A stretch of 64,000 nucleotides of DNA. Source: Streptomyces sp. NBC_00414 (lineage in GTDB: Bacteria; Actinomycetota; Actinomycetes; Streptomycetales; Streptomycetaceae). Under the pieces are notes generated by a model, which worked only from the letters and a program-made list of their open reading frames with translations, was not told the DNA's origin and searched no databases. The translations under genes were made by a program, and so were the position numbers. The first letter of the stretch is position 1; every line of letters begins with the position of its first letter. Below, in pieces: positions 1 through 7,623 of the stretch. The DNA lies in assembly GCF_036038375.1 (NCBI RefSeq), contig NZ_CP107935.1, positions 4,216,001-4,280,000 of the forward strand, given 5' to 3'.

Positions 1-9
1 AGGCCGGCT

Positions 10-933
10 CTAGCCGGGGAACGCCGGAATGTCCCGGTGCCGGTCCCGGGGCCCGGCCGCGGTGACGTCCGCGGCGGCGCCGGGCACCAGCGTCGGCCGG
101 GCCCTCTCGTTCAACGTGACGGCCTGCGCGTCGCCGTGCCTCGGCGACCCGTTGTCGACCCCGAGATGACGCCCCGACGCACCCGTGGGATCGCCGTCGG
201 GGACCTGGTGCACGGGCGCCTGTCCGACCCCCGTCGCCCGGGTGTTCCCGGCGTGCCCTCGGTGGCGCACGTCTTCACCGGCCGCCGCGGGGACAACGGC
301 GACCCGCGGCCCGTACACCGCGACACTCTCGCCGCGCGACTGCTTCCCGGCCGTCTGCCGCTCGTCCGGCGCCTGCTGCTGCTCGTCCGTCGTCCCGCCC
401 GGCTGCTGCGGCGCCGCCGTACCGGCCGGCAGGGTCTCGCCCGGAACCACGGGCAGCGGCAACGGGAGCCCCGGCAGCTCCGGAGCGCCCGGGAGTGTGG
501 GCAGTTGGGGCAGCGACGGCCACCACTGCGGCGGGGCCGGCTGCTCGCCGATCCCCCCGGCCGGCCCGTCGCCCAGCCCGTCACCTGTCCCGTCGGTGAT
601 CTGATCCACCAGATCGCCGACAGGCTGGACGACGCGCTCGGCGACCGGCCGCACGAGAGACTCCGTCACCGGCCTTACGACGCGCCGGACTTCGTCGGTC
701 ACGGACCGGGGCTTCGCGTCCGGCGACTGCTCGCCGGTCCTGTCCCGCTGCGTACCCGCCGCCGGCCCCTCGGCCGAACTCGTCACCGACCGGACCACCT
801 CAGTGGGCTTCTTGGCCGGTACGAGGCCGTCCGCCGCGTGCGCCTGCTCCCCGCAGAGGAGCCCGAGCCCGAACAGCCCGCCCACCAACAGCACCACTTG
901 CAGCGCACGCCGCCCCGCCGTCCCACGCGTCAC
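10..933 (-). CDS. Secreted Pro-rich protein of unknown function
   Basis: About 307 residues. The N-terminus has a basic stretch, a hydrophobic core (LQVVLLVGGLFGLGLLCG) and an AHA-A cleavage-like site near residue 33, so export by Sec is predicted. The mature part has no recognised domain: an acidic/Thr-rich segment, then a Pro/Leu-rich stretch with many PxLP-type repeats (PQLPTLPGAPELPGLPLPLP), then a charged tail ending in PAFPG. The GTG at 933 gives the most typical signal peptide. An in-frame TTG at 972 would add 13 residues, and neither has a clear ribosome site. It is monocistronic, downstream of the AAA/DUF5682/VWA operon on the same strand but 270 bp away. The opposite strand is also open through most of this gene, but has no signal or domain logic. 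Function unknown. Confidence 0.7.
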   Translation of the reverse strand: MTRGTAGRRALQVVLLVGGLFGLGLLCGEQAHAADGLVPAKKPTEVVRSVTSSAEGPAAGTQRDRTGEQSPDAKPRSVTDEVRRVVRPVTESLVRPVAERVVQPVGDLVDQITDGTGDGLGDGPAGGIGEQPAPPQWWPSLPQLPTLPGAPELPGLPLPLPVVPGETLPAGTAAPQQPGGTTDEQQQAPDERQTAGKQSRGESVAVYGPRVAVVPAAAGEDVRHRGHAGNTRATGVGQAPVHQVPDGDPTGASGRHLGVDNGSPRHGDAQAVTLNERARPTLVPGAAADVTAAGPRDRHRDIPAFPG

Positions 934-1202
934 GCGCGGAGCGGTTTCGGGCGGTGCAACTGACAGGGCCAAGACGGGGAGAGCTTCCCGTGCGGAGGAA
1001 CAAGGCTGGGGGTCGAGCCGGGGTGGGGGCGTGGCCGCGAGGCTGTGCGCCCCCGAAGGCCCGCCGATCCTCGCACGGGACTCCCGAGGTTGCGCAAGCC
1101 CTCTGTTACCGATGGATACTCATGTCCGCTTTTTCCGTCGCCCCACCGCTCCCGCTCTCTCCCCTGCTCCCCCAGCTCCCCCCATCTCCCGTCCCCGTGT
1201 CT

Positions 1203-2417
1203 CTATCGGCCCGGGCCGCCGGAGTCCGGTATCGGCAGCGGGCGCTTCTCGATCGCCGCCGCCATCACCTCCGGGAAGAGGTCGGGCGTACAGGCGAACG
1301 CCGGTGCACCCAGGCCCGCCAGCGCCGCCGCGTGATCACGGTCGTACGCCGGGGCCCCCTCGTCGGACAGCGCGAGCAGCGTCACGAACTGCACCCCCGA
1401 CGCCTTCATCGCGGCGACCCGCTTCAGCATCTCGTTCCGGATGCCCCCTTCGTAGAGGTCGCTGATGAGCACGACCACGGTGTCGGCGGGGCGCGTGATC
1501 TGTGACTGGCAGTACGCGAGCGCCCTGTTGATGTCCGTGCCGCCGCCGAGCTGCGTGCCGAAGAGGACGTCGACCGGGTCGTCGAGCTGGTCGGTGAGGT
1601 CGACGACGGCCGTGTCGAAGACGACGAGCCGGGTGTCGATGGACCGCATAGAGGCCAGCACCGCGCCGAACACCGACGCGTACACGACCGACGCCGCCAT
1701 CGAGCCCGACTGGTCGATGCAGAGGACGACCTCCTTCTTCACCGACTGCGAGGCACGTCCGTAACCGATCAGCCGCTCGGGCACGATCGTGCGGTACTCG
1801 GGCAGATAGTGCTTGAGGTTGGCCGCGATCGTGCGGTTCCAGTCGATGTCGTGGTGGCGCGGCCGGTTGATACGCGCACTGCGGTCGAGCGCCCCCGTGA
1901 GAGTCGCCCGAGTACGCGTCGCGAGTCGCTTCTCCAGATCCTGAACCACCTTGCGTACGACAGCTCGTGCCGTTTCCTTGGTCGTCTCGGGCATGGCCTT
2001 GTTCAGCGACAGCAGGGTGCCGACCAGGTGGACGTCGGCCTCCACGGCCTCCAGCATCTCCGGCTCCAGGAGCAGGGCGGACAGACCGAGGCGGTCGATG
2101 GCGTCCCGCTGCATGACCTGGACGACGGAGGACGGGAAGTACGTGCGGATGTCCCCCAGCCACCGGGCGACGGCCGGCGCGGACGCCCCGAGCCCCGCCG
2201 AACGCTCCTGCCCCGCCCGCGCCCTGCCGCCCTTCCCGTTCCCGTACAGCGCGTCGAGCGTCCCGTCCATCGCGGCGTCCCGCCCGGTGAGCGTGCAGCC
2301 CGTGCCGTCCGCGTCCTCCCCGCCCAGCACGAGCCGCCAGCGCCGGAGCCGCTCGTCGGTGGCACCGGCCTGGTCGCCCACACCGGCCGTTTCGGCGTTC
2401 ACGGCATCCGTACTCAT
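1203..2417 (-). CDS. von Willebrand factor A (VWA) domain protein, third gene of AAA/DUF5682/VWA operon
   Basis: 404 residues. The N-terminal half is helical and has no named domain. The C-terminal half (about 225-395) is a VWA fold with a complete MIDAS metal site: D235-x-S237-x-S239 (CIDQSGSM), T294 in GGGTD and D320 in ISD. No signal peptide or membrane segment is visible, so it is cytoplasmic. VWA proteins paired with MoxR/ChlI-type AAA ATPases usually act as the metal-dependent scaffold partner of the ATPase. Here the ATPase lies two genes upstream. The ATG at 2417 overlaps the TGA of the preceding gene by 4 bp (ATGA), which implies translational coupling. Some upstream codons stay open in this frame to 4604, but that is a GC-rich shadow of the preceding gene. 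Confidence 0.9.
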   Translation of the reverse strand: MSTDAVNAETAGVGDQAGATDERLRRWRLVLGGEDADGTGCTLTGRDAAMDGTLDALYGNGKGGRARAGQERSAGLGASAPAVARWLGDIRTYFPSSVVQVMQRDAIDRLGLSALLLEPEMLEAVEADVHLVGTLLSLNKAMPETTKETARAVVRKVVQDLEKRLATRTRATLTGALDRSARINRPRHHDIDWNRTIAANLKHYLPEYRTIVPERLIGYGRASQSVKKEVVLCIDQSGSMAASVVYASVFGAVLASMRSIDTRLVVFDTAVVDLTDQLDDPVDVLFGTQLGGGTDINRALAYCQSQITRPADTVVVLISDLYEGGIRNEMLKRVAAMKASGVQFVTLLALSDEGAPAYDRDHAAALAGLGAPAFACTPDLFPEVMAAAIEKRPLPIPDSGGPGR

Positions 2418-4885
2418 CGGCCCACCCCCGCAAGGTCGTTGTCCACGTCTGCCTCGTCCAGCCCCAGCAGCAGGCGCAGCACCGGAAGTACGGCGTCCGC
2501 GCGGTCCTCGTCGAGGTCGGGTGCGAAACCGGGTGTCCCGGAGACGGTGTCCGCGACGCTCCCGCGCGGACCCGGGCCACGCCGGACCAGCTCGCCGAGG
2601 GTGCGGCGCACCCCGGGCTCGTACGCCGAGAACGTGCGCCGCAGCAGCGGCAGTACGTCGGTGAAGGCGTCCCCCGGCACTCCGGTCAGCCAGGAGTCGA
2701 CCAACGCGAGCAGGCGCTCGTCGTGCACGAGCAGCATGCCGCCGCCCGAGCCCCCTCCGACGAATCCCTCGATCCACGCCGCCGCGTCCCCTGGCGCGGT
2801 CCCCGGTGACAGGACGAGGCCCATGAGCCGCGCCGCCTCCTCCTGCCCCAACTCCCCGTCGTCCAGCAGCAGCCGCACAGCCCGGCCCCGGACGACACCC
2901 GGAACGGTGTCCCGCGCGCAGAGCGTGCCCAGCACGGAGTGCCACCGGCCGCGTATGCCGGCACGGGAGTCGCCCGCGCCTCCCCCGGTCCCAGCGGCTC
3001 CCTCGGCCCTCTCGGTCTCCTCGGCCCGCTCGGTCCCCTCGGCCAGGAGTCCGACCGCGCCGTGCACCGCGTCGACGTGCCCTCGCATCTCCTCGGCGGC
3101 CTCGGTGTCGAGAGCGGCGCATGCCGGGGGCAGCCCGACGAAGACCCGCTCCGCGAGTCCGGCGGCGACCTCGGCCAGGGCCTGGGTGCCCGTGCCCCGT
3201 ACGTCGCCGTAGCGGAGGGAGCGGACGAGGGCGGGCAGCGCCTGGGCGAGGTGGCCGACGTCGGTGTCCAGGGCGGCCCGGTCGGCGAGGATCCGCATCA
3301 CCACGGGGAGGGCGTCCGGGAGTTCGGCGAGGAGGCAGCGCTCGGCGAGACCGGTGACGTCGGCCAGCGACCGGGCGCCGACGGCGTCCGACTCGGCCTT
3401 CGCGGTCGCGGCGGCGATCACGGTCGTACCCCACACGCCCGCCTCGGCGACCCGTACCGCCAGCTCCGGTTCCCAGCGCAGCCGCCAGGTCTCCCGGAAC
3501 GTACCAGTGCTGCCGCGCGACGCGACCGGCTCTCCCCAGCCGACGCCGAGGAGGCGCAGCCGGTGCAGCAGCCTGCTGCGTCCGCCGTCGGTCTCCTTGC
3601 GCAGATCGAGCTCCAGCTCCCTCTCCTGTGCCTCCGGCTTGAGCCGCAGCCGCCGCTGGAGCCGGGCGAGGTCGCGCTGGAGCGGGACCGCGGGCGCCGC
3701 CGCCGGTACCTCGCCCAGGACGTCGCCGACGACGAGCCGGTCGTGCACGAGCGCTAGCGGTACGTCCGAGCCCTCGCACATCACGGCCCGTACGGCGTCG
3801 GTGGTCTCGGTGAGGCCCGGCAGGGGGCGGCCCCGCATCGCCGCGAGCGTGTCGGCGAGCCGCACCGCCTCGATGACGTGCGCGGAGGAGACGGGCCGGT
3901 CCTCGTCCCGCAGCAGCCTGGCCACCTTCGTCATCCAGCGCTCTATGGGGCGGTCGGCCGCGGCGAACAGATGCCCGTACCAGCCGGGCGAGTCGATGCC
4001 CGCGCCGTAACCACTCATGCGGGAGAGCCGCCGGTGGGTCCAGGGCACCCAGGTCATGTCGGCCTTCACCTTGGGCAGTCCCTTGAGCAGGGCCCGGTCG
4101 GCGGCGACGGTGGTCCGCTGCCGCAGCGCGGGCACGTGCCAGGCGCCGCACACCACGGCCACGTCGTCCCCGAACTCCCGCTGGGCCGCCCGCACCTGGA
4201 GCCGCATGTAGGCCTCGCGCACGAGGTCCCGCTCGTGTCCCCCCGCTCCGTAGACCTCCCGCAGCGCCTCCATGGCCTCGCCGAGCACCTCGAACGGTGC
4301 GAACGCGTCCCCTCCCCGCACCCCCCGGTGCTCGATCACGTCCTCCCACCACCGCTCGGGGTCGTCGTACCCGGCGGTCTCGGCGAGCACGGCGAGCGGG
4401 TCGATCCGCACGGCCTCGGCGGGTTCGGAAAGAAACCCGTCCGGCTCCCCCTCGCCCTCCCCCGCCCCTTCCTTCACCCGCACCTCTTCCTTTTCCTCCT
4501 CCCGCTCCCCTTCCTCGCGTCCCCAGGCGAGTGTGTGCGTGGCCGGGAGGTCGATGAAGCGGGCCGGCACCTCGTGTTCCAGAGCCCAGCGGATGGCCAC
4601 CCACTCCGGTGAGAACTCGGCGAGCGGCCAGAACGCCGACCGCCCCGGCTCGTCCACGACGTGGGCGAGGAGCGCGACGGGCGGCCGCATGTCCTCGTCG
4701 GCGGCGAGCGCGATCAACGCGTCGGCCTCCGGCGGCCCTTCGAGGAGCACCACGCGCGGGCCCGCCGCGTCGAGTGCCGCCCGAACCGCCCGCGCCGAGC
4801 CGGGCCCGTGGTGACGCACCCCGAGCAGCAGGGGCCCGGGCGTCCTGCGGACCTCGGCCGCGCTCCCCGCGGCCCGCCCGCTCAC
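2414..4885 (-). CDS. DUF5682-type protein with TIKI/TraB/ChaN-like N-terminal region
   Basis: 823 residues. The N-terminal third begins with LLLGVRHHGPGSA (H25, H26) and VVLLEGPPEAD (E49), and later has VVCGAWHVPAL (H250). This His/Glu/His layout resembles the TIKI/TraB/EreA-ChaN family of putative metal-dependent hydrolases; the family link is inference. A low-complexity Glu/Lys/Gly linker (about 122-150) interrupts the domain. The remaining 550 residues are helical with no recognised motif. I start it at the GTG at 4885, which overlaps the TGA of the ATPase gene (GTGA) and has a GGGAGGT ribosome site 5-8 bases upstream, rather than at the ATG at 4903. It lies between the AAA ATPase and VWA genes, overlapping both by 4 bp, so the three products are probably made in fixed ratio and act together. 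Substrate unknown. Confidence 0.85.
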   Translation of the reverse strand: MSGRAAGSAAEVRRTPGPLLLGVRHHGPGSARAVRAALDAAGPRVVLLEGPPEADALIALAADEDMRPPVALLAHVVDEPGRSAFWPLAEFSPEWVAIRWALEHEVPARFIDLPATHTLAWGREEGEREEEKEEVRVKEGAGEGEGEPDGFLSEPAEAVRIDPLAVLAETAGYDDPERWWEDVIEHRGVRGGDAFAPFEVLGEAMEALREVYGAGGHERDLVREAYMRLQVRAAQREFGDDVAVVCGAWHVPALRQRTTVAADRALLKGLPKVKADMTWVPWTHRRLSRMSGYGAGIDSPGWYGHLFAAADRPIERWMTKVARLLRDEDRPVSSAHVIEAVRLADTLAAMRGRPLPGLTETTDAVRAVMCEGSDVPLALVHDRLVVGDVLGEVPAAAPAVPLQRDLARLQRRLRLKPEAQERELELDLRKETDGGRSRLLHRLRLLGVGWGEPVASRGSTGTFRETWRLRWEPELAVRVAEAGVWGTTVIAAATAKAESDAVGARSLADVTGLAERCLLAELPDALPVVMRILADRAALDTDVGHLAQALPALVRSLRYGDVRGTGTQALAEVAAGLAERVFVGLPPACAALDTEAAEEMRGHVDAVHGAVGLLAEGTERAEETERAEGAAGTGGGAGDSRAGIRGRWHSVLGTLCARDTVPGVVRGRAVRLLLDDGELGQEEAARLMGLVLSPGTAPGDAAAWIEGFVGGGSGGGMLLVHDERLLALVDSWLTGVPGDAFTDVLPLLRRTFSAYEPGVRRTLGELVRRGPGPRGSVADTVSGTPGFAPDLDEDRADAVLPVLRLLLGLDEADVDNDLAGVGR

Positions 4886-6090
4886 GCGCTCACCTCCCGG
4901 CACGCCCGGTAGAAGTCCTTCCAGCCGTCACGCTCGCGGACGACCGCCTCCAGATACTCCTGCCAGATGACACGGTCGGCCGCCGGATCGCGGACGACGG
5001 CGCCGAGGATGCCCGCCGCCACGTCGCCCGCGCGCAGGACGCCGTCCCCGAAGTGGGCCGCCAGGGCGAGTCCGCTGGTGACGACGGAGATCGCCTCGGC
5101 GGTGGACAGCGTGCCGCTGGGCGACTTGAGCTTCGTACGGCCGTCGGCGGTGACGCCGTCGCGCAGCTCGCGGAAGACGGTGACGACGCGGCGGATCTCG
5201 TCGATGCCGTCGGGCACGGCGGGCAGGTCCAGGGAGCGGCCGATCTGGTCGACGCGGCGCGAGACGATGTCGACCTCGGCGTCGGCGCTCTCCGGCAGCG
5301 GCAGCACCACCGTGTTGAAGCGGCGGCGCAGGGCGCTCGACAGGTCGTTCACCCCGCGGTCGCGGTCGTTGGCCGTCGCGATGAGGTTGAAGCCCCGCAC
5401 GGCCTGCACCTCCGAGCCCAGCTCCGGTATGGGCAGGTTCTTCTCCGACAGGATCGTGATGAGCGTGTCCTGTACGTCGGCGGGGATGCGGGTCAGCTCC
5501 TCGACCCGGGCCGTCATGCCCTCCGCCATCGCCCGCATGACCGGGCTGGGCACCAGGGCGTCCCGGCTCGGGCCGTGCGCGAGCAGTTGCGCGTAGTTCC
5601 AGCCGTAGCGGATCGCCTCCTCCGGTGTGCCGGCCGTGCCCTGCACGAGGAGGGTGGAGTCACCGCTGACCGCCGCGGCCAGATGCTCGGACACCCATGT
5701 CTTCGCCGTACCCGGTACGCCGAGCAGGAGCAGCGCCCGGTCGGTGGCGAGCGTGGTCACGGCGACCTCGACGATGCGGCGCGGTCCCACGTACTTCGGC
5801 GTGATCACCGTGCCGTCCGGCAGCGTGCCGCCCAGCAGGTACGTCGCGACGGCCCACGGTGACATCCGCCAGCGGGCGGGGCGCGGGCGGTCGTCCTGCG
5901 CGGCCAGCGCGGCGAGCTCGGCGGCGAACGCGTCCTCGGCGTGTGGCCGCAGCTCCTCGCCCTTGTCCGGCGCGGACACGACCGCGGACGTACGCGCGCC
6001 TTCGGACCCGGCTCCGCCCCCGCTCGTGGGCGCGGGGCCGGACTGGTGGTGGTTCGGGTCGACGGATGTCGGGTCGACGGACACGGACAT
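4882..6090 (-). CDS. MoxR/ChlI-like AAA+ ATPase
   Basis: 402 residues. After a disordered N-terminus (1-70) comes an AAA+ module: Walker A GVPGTAKT (124-131), an Asn/Asp-rich sensor-1 (ATAND, 238-242) and arginine-finger region SALRRRF (252-258). The Walker B position reads ARVEELTRIP (194-203), with Glu-Glu instead of the usual Asp-Glu. The layout matches MoxR/magnesium-chelatase-I ATPases that remodel protein partners together with a VWA protein. The ATG at 6090 has AAGGGGGA 8 bases upstream, and longer in-frame starts to 6156 lack one. It is the first gene of a three-gene operon with 4-bp overlaps and is divergent from the SWIM gene, with a perfect inverted repeat in the shared promoter region. 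Confidence 0.9.
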   Translation of the reverse strand: MSVSVDPTSVDPNHHQSGPAPTSGGGAGSEGARTSAVVSAPDKGEELRPHAEDAFAAELAALAAQDDRPRPARWRMSPWAVATYLLGGTLPDGTVITPKYVGPRRIVEVAVTTLATDRALLLLGVPGTAKTWVSEHLAAAVSGDSTLLVQGTAGTPEEAIRYGWNYAQLLAHGPSRDALVPSPVMRAMAEGMTARVEELTRIPADVQDTLITILSEKNLPIPELGSEVQAVRGFNLIATANDRDRGVNDLSSALRRRFNTVVLPLPESADAEVDIVSRRVDQIGRSLDLPAVPDGIDEIRRVVTVFRELRDGVTADGRTKLKSPSGTLSTAEAISVVTSGLALAAHFGDGVLRAGDVAAGILGAVVRDPAADRVIWQEYLEAVVRERDGWKDFYRACREVSA

Positions 6091-6146
6091 GGAGCGGTCC
6101 CCCTTGCGGCTCGGCCGGTTCGGATCTGGTTCCACCGTGCACCACG

Positions 6147-6204
6147 CCACTGACAATCGGCTCTGACCTGCATAAACGCCTCCATCACAGGCGATTGTCA
6201 GTGG
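6147..6204. promoter_or_regulatory. Perfect 13-bp inverted repeat in divergent promoter region
   Basis: CCACTGACAATCG at 6147-6159 and its exact reverse complement CGATTGTCAGTGG at 6192-6204, 32 bp apart. It lies between the starts of the AAA operon (6090, minus) and the SWIM gene (6225, plus). Centre-to-centre distance is 45 bp, a little over four helical turns. Likely a pair of operator half-sites, or two copies of one operator facing each gene. A hairpin role is less likely because the loop is long. The regulator is unknown. Confidence 0.6.
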
Positions 6205-6224
6205 TGGGATCTACCTTCGGACGC

Positions 6225-7577
6225 ATGACTCAGCAGGGGGTGCGCTGGACCGCGGATCAGGTGCTGGCACTGGCGCCTGACACCGCGTCACGCAAGGCGG
6301 GCAGCAAGCTCGGCGCGGCCGGGCCGTGGTCCGAGGCGGGCAGTTCCGACGAGGGGGCGGTATGGGGACTGTGCAGGGGAAGCGGCAGCAAGCCGTACCG
6401 GACGGTGATCGACATCGCGGACTCCACCGGGCCCGCGTACAAGTGCAGTTGCCCGAGCCGCAAGTTCCCGTGCAAGCACGCGCTGGGGCTGCTGCTGCTC
6501 TGGTCCGGCGAGGACGGCGCGGTGCCGCGGGGGCAGGTGCCGGACTGGGCGAACGAGTGGATCGAGGGCAGGCGCAAGCGCGCGGACGACAAGCGGGCGG
6601 AGGGCGCGGCCGGTTCGTCGCCCGCGGCTGATCCGGAGGCGGCACGGCGCAGGGCCGAGCGGCGCGCCGAGTGGATCACCACGGGGGCGTCGGAGCTGGA
6701 GCAGCGGCTGACCGATCTGCTGCGGGGCGGTCTGGCCTCGGCGGAACAGGCGGGGTACGGGCTGTGGGAGGAGACGGCGGCCCGCATGGTCGACGCGCAG
6801 GCACCGGGACTGGCGGCGCGGGTGCGCGAGTTGGGTGCCATACCGTCGTCCGGGCCCGGCTGGCCGGTGCGGTTGCTGGAGGAGTGCGCGCTGCTGCACC
6901 TCCTCGACCAGGGGTGGCTGCGCCGTGCCGCGCTGCCCGAGGGGCTGGCCGCGACGGTCCGTTCCCGGATCGGGCTGCCCGGCTCGGCGGACGGCCCGCC
7001 GGTGCGCGACCGGTGGCTGGTGCTGGCCCAGTACGACACCGCGGACAGCCGCCTCACGACCCGCCGTGTCTGGCTGCACGGGGCCGAGTCGGGGCGCACG
7101 GCCCTGCTTCTCTCGTACGGGGCGGCCGGGCGCGCGCCGGAGCTGTCGTTGCCCGTCGGGCTGACGCTGGACGCGGAGGTGTCCGCGTATCCGGGTGCGG
7201 GGCAGTTGCGGGGGGCGCTGGGCGAGCGGTTCGCCGCTCCGGCGCCCACGGGGTTCCGGCCGCCCGGGGTGGACGTGGCGCGGGCCGTGGCCCGGTACGG
7301 CGAGGCGCTCCGGGACGACCCGTGGCTGGAGTCACGACCCGTGACGCTCGCCCGCGTCGTACCGACTCCGGACGGCGACGACTGGCAGCTGGCGGACGCC
7401 GACGGAGAGCTCGCCCTGCCTCTCACCCCGGCCGCCAGGTCCCGCTCCGGCCTGTGGCGCCTGGTCGCCCTCTCCGGGGGCGCTCCGGTGACGGTCTTCG
7501 GAGAGTGCGGCCACCGCGGCTTCTCCCCTCTCACGGCCTGGCCGGAAGGCCCGGGCGAGGCGGTGACCCTGTGCTGA
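6225..7577 (+). CDS. SWIM zinc-finger domain protein
   Basis: 450 residues. A SWIM zinc finger is visible early: C74-x-C76-x6-C83-x-H85 (CSCPSRKFPCKH). SWIM fingers bind nucleic acid or protein. The rest is a long, mostly helical region of unknown fold, with an Arg/Lys-rich stretch at about 114-150. No secretion signal. The ATG at 6225 has no clear ribosome site (TACCTTCGGACGC precedes it), so the transcript may be leaderless or nearly so. It is divergent from the AAA/DUF5682/VWA operon and followed 47 bp later by the DUF5691-type gene. Such SWIM proteins recur next to AAA-VWA loci in actinobacteria (family knowledge, from memory), which suggests one functional module. Confidence 0.9.
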   Translation: MTQQGVRWTADQVLALAPDTASRKAGSKLGAAGPWSEAGSSDEGAVWGLCRGSGSKPYRTVIDIADSTGPAYKCSCPSRKFPCKHALGLLLLWSGEDGAVPRGQVPDWANEWIEGRRKRADDKRAEGAAGSSPAADPEAARRRAERRAEWITTGASELEQRLTDLLRGGLASAEQAGYGLWEETAARMVDAQAPGLAARVRELGAIPSSGPGWPVRLLEECALLHLLDQGWLRRAALPEGLAATVRSRIGLPGSADGPPVRDRWLVLAQYDTADSRLTTRRVWLHGAESGRTALLLSYGAAGRAPELSLPVGLTLDAEVSAYPGAGQLRGALGERFAAPAPTGFRPPGVDVARAVARYGEALRDDPWLESRPVTLARVVPTPDGDDWQLADADGELALPLTPAARSRSGLWRLVALSGGAPVTVFGECGHRGFSPLTAWPEGPGEAVTLC

Positions 7578-7623
7578 CGGCACCGCGCTCCGGCCTTCTC
7601 ACCGCCCCGTGGAAGGGGCGCCC

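Noticed and set aside
1203..4604. One 1133-codon minus-strand frame covering the VWA and DUF5682 genes
   Set aside because: It reads in the VWA frame through the DUF5682 gene. The upstream part is low-complexity Arg/Gly/Ala, and the ATGA overlap and ribosome site show two separate genes.
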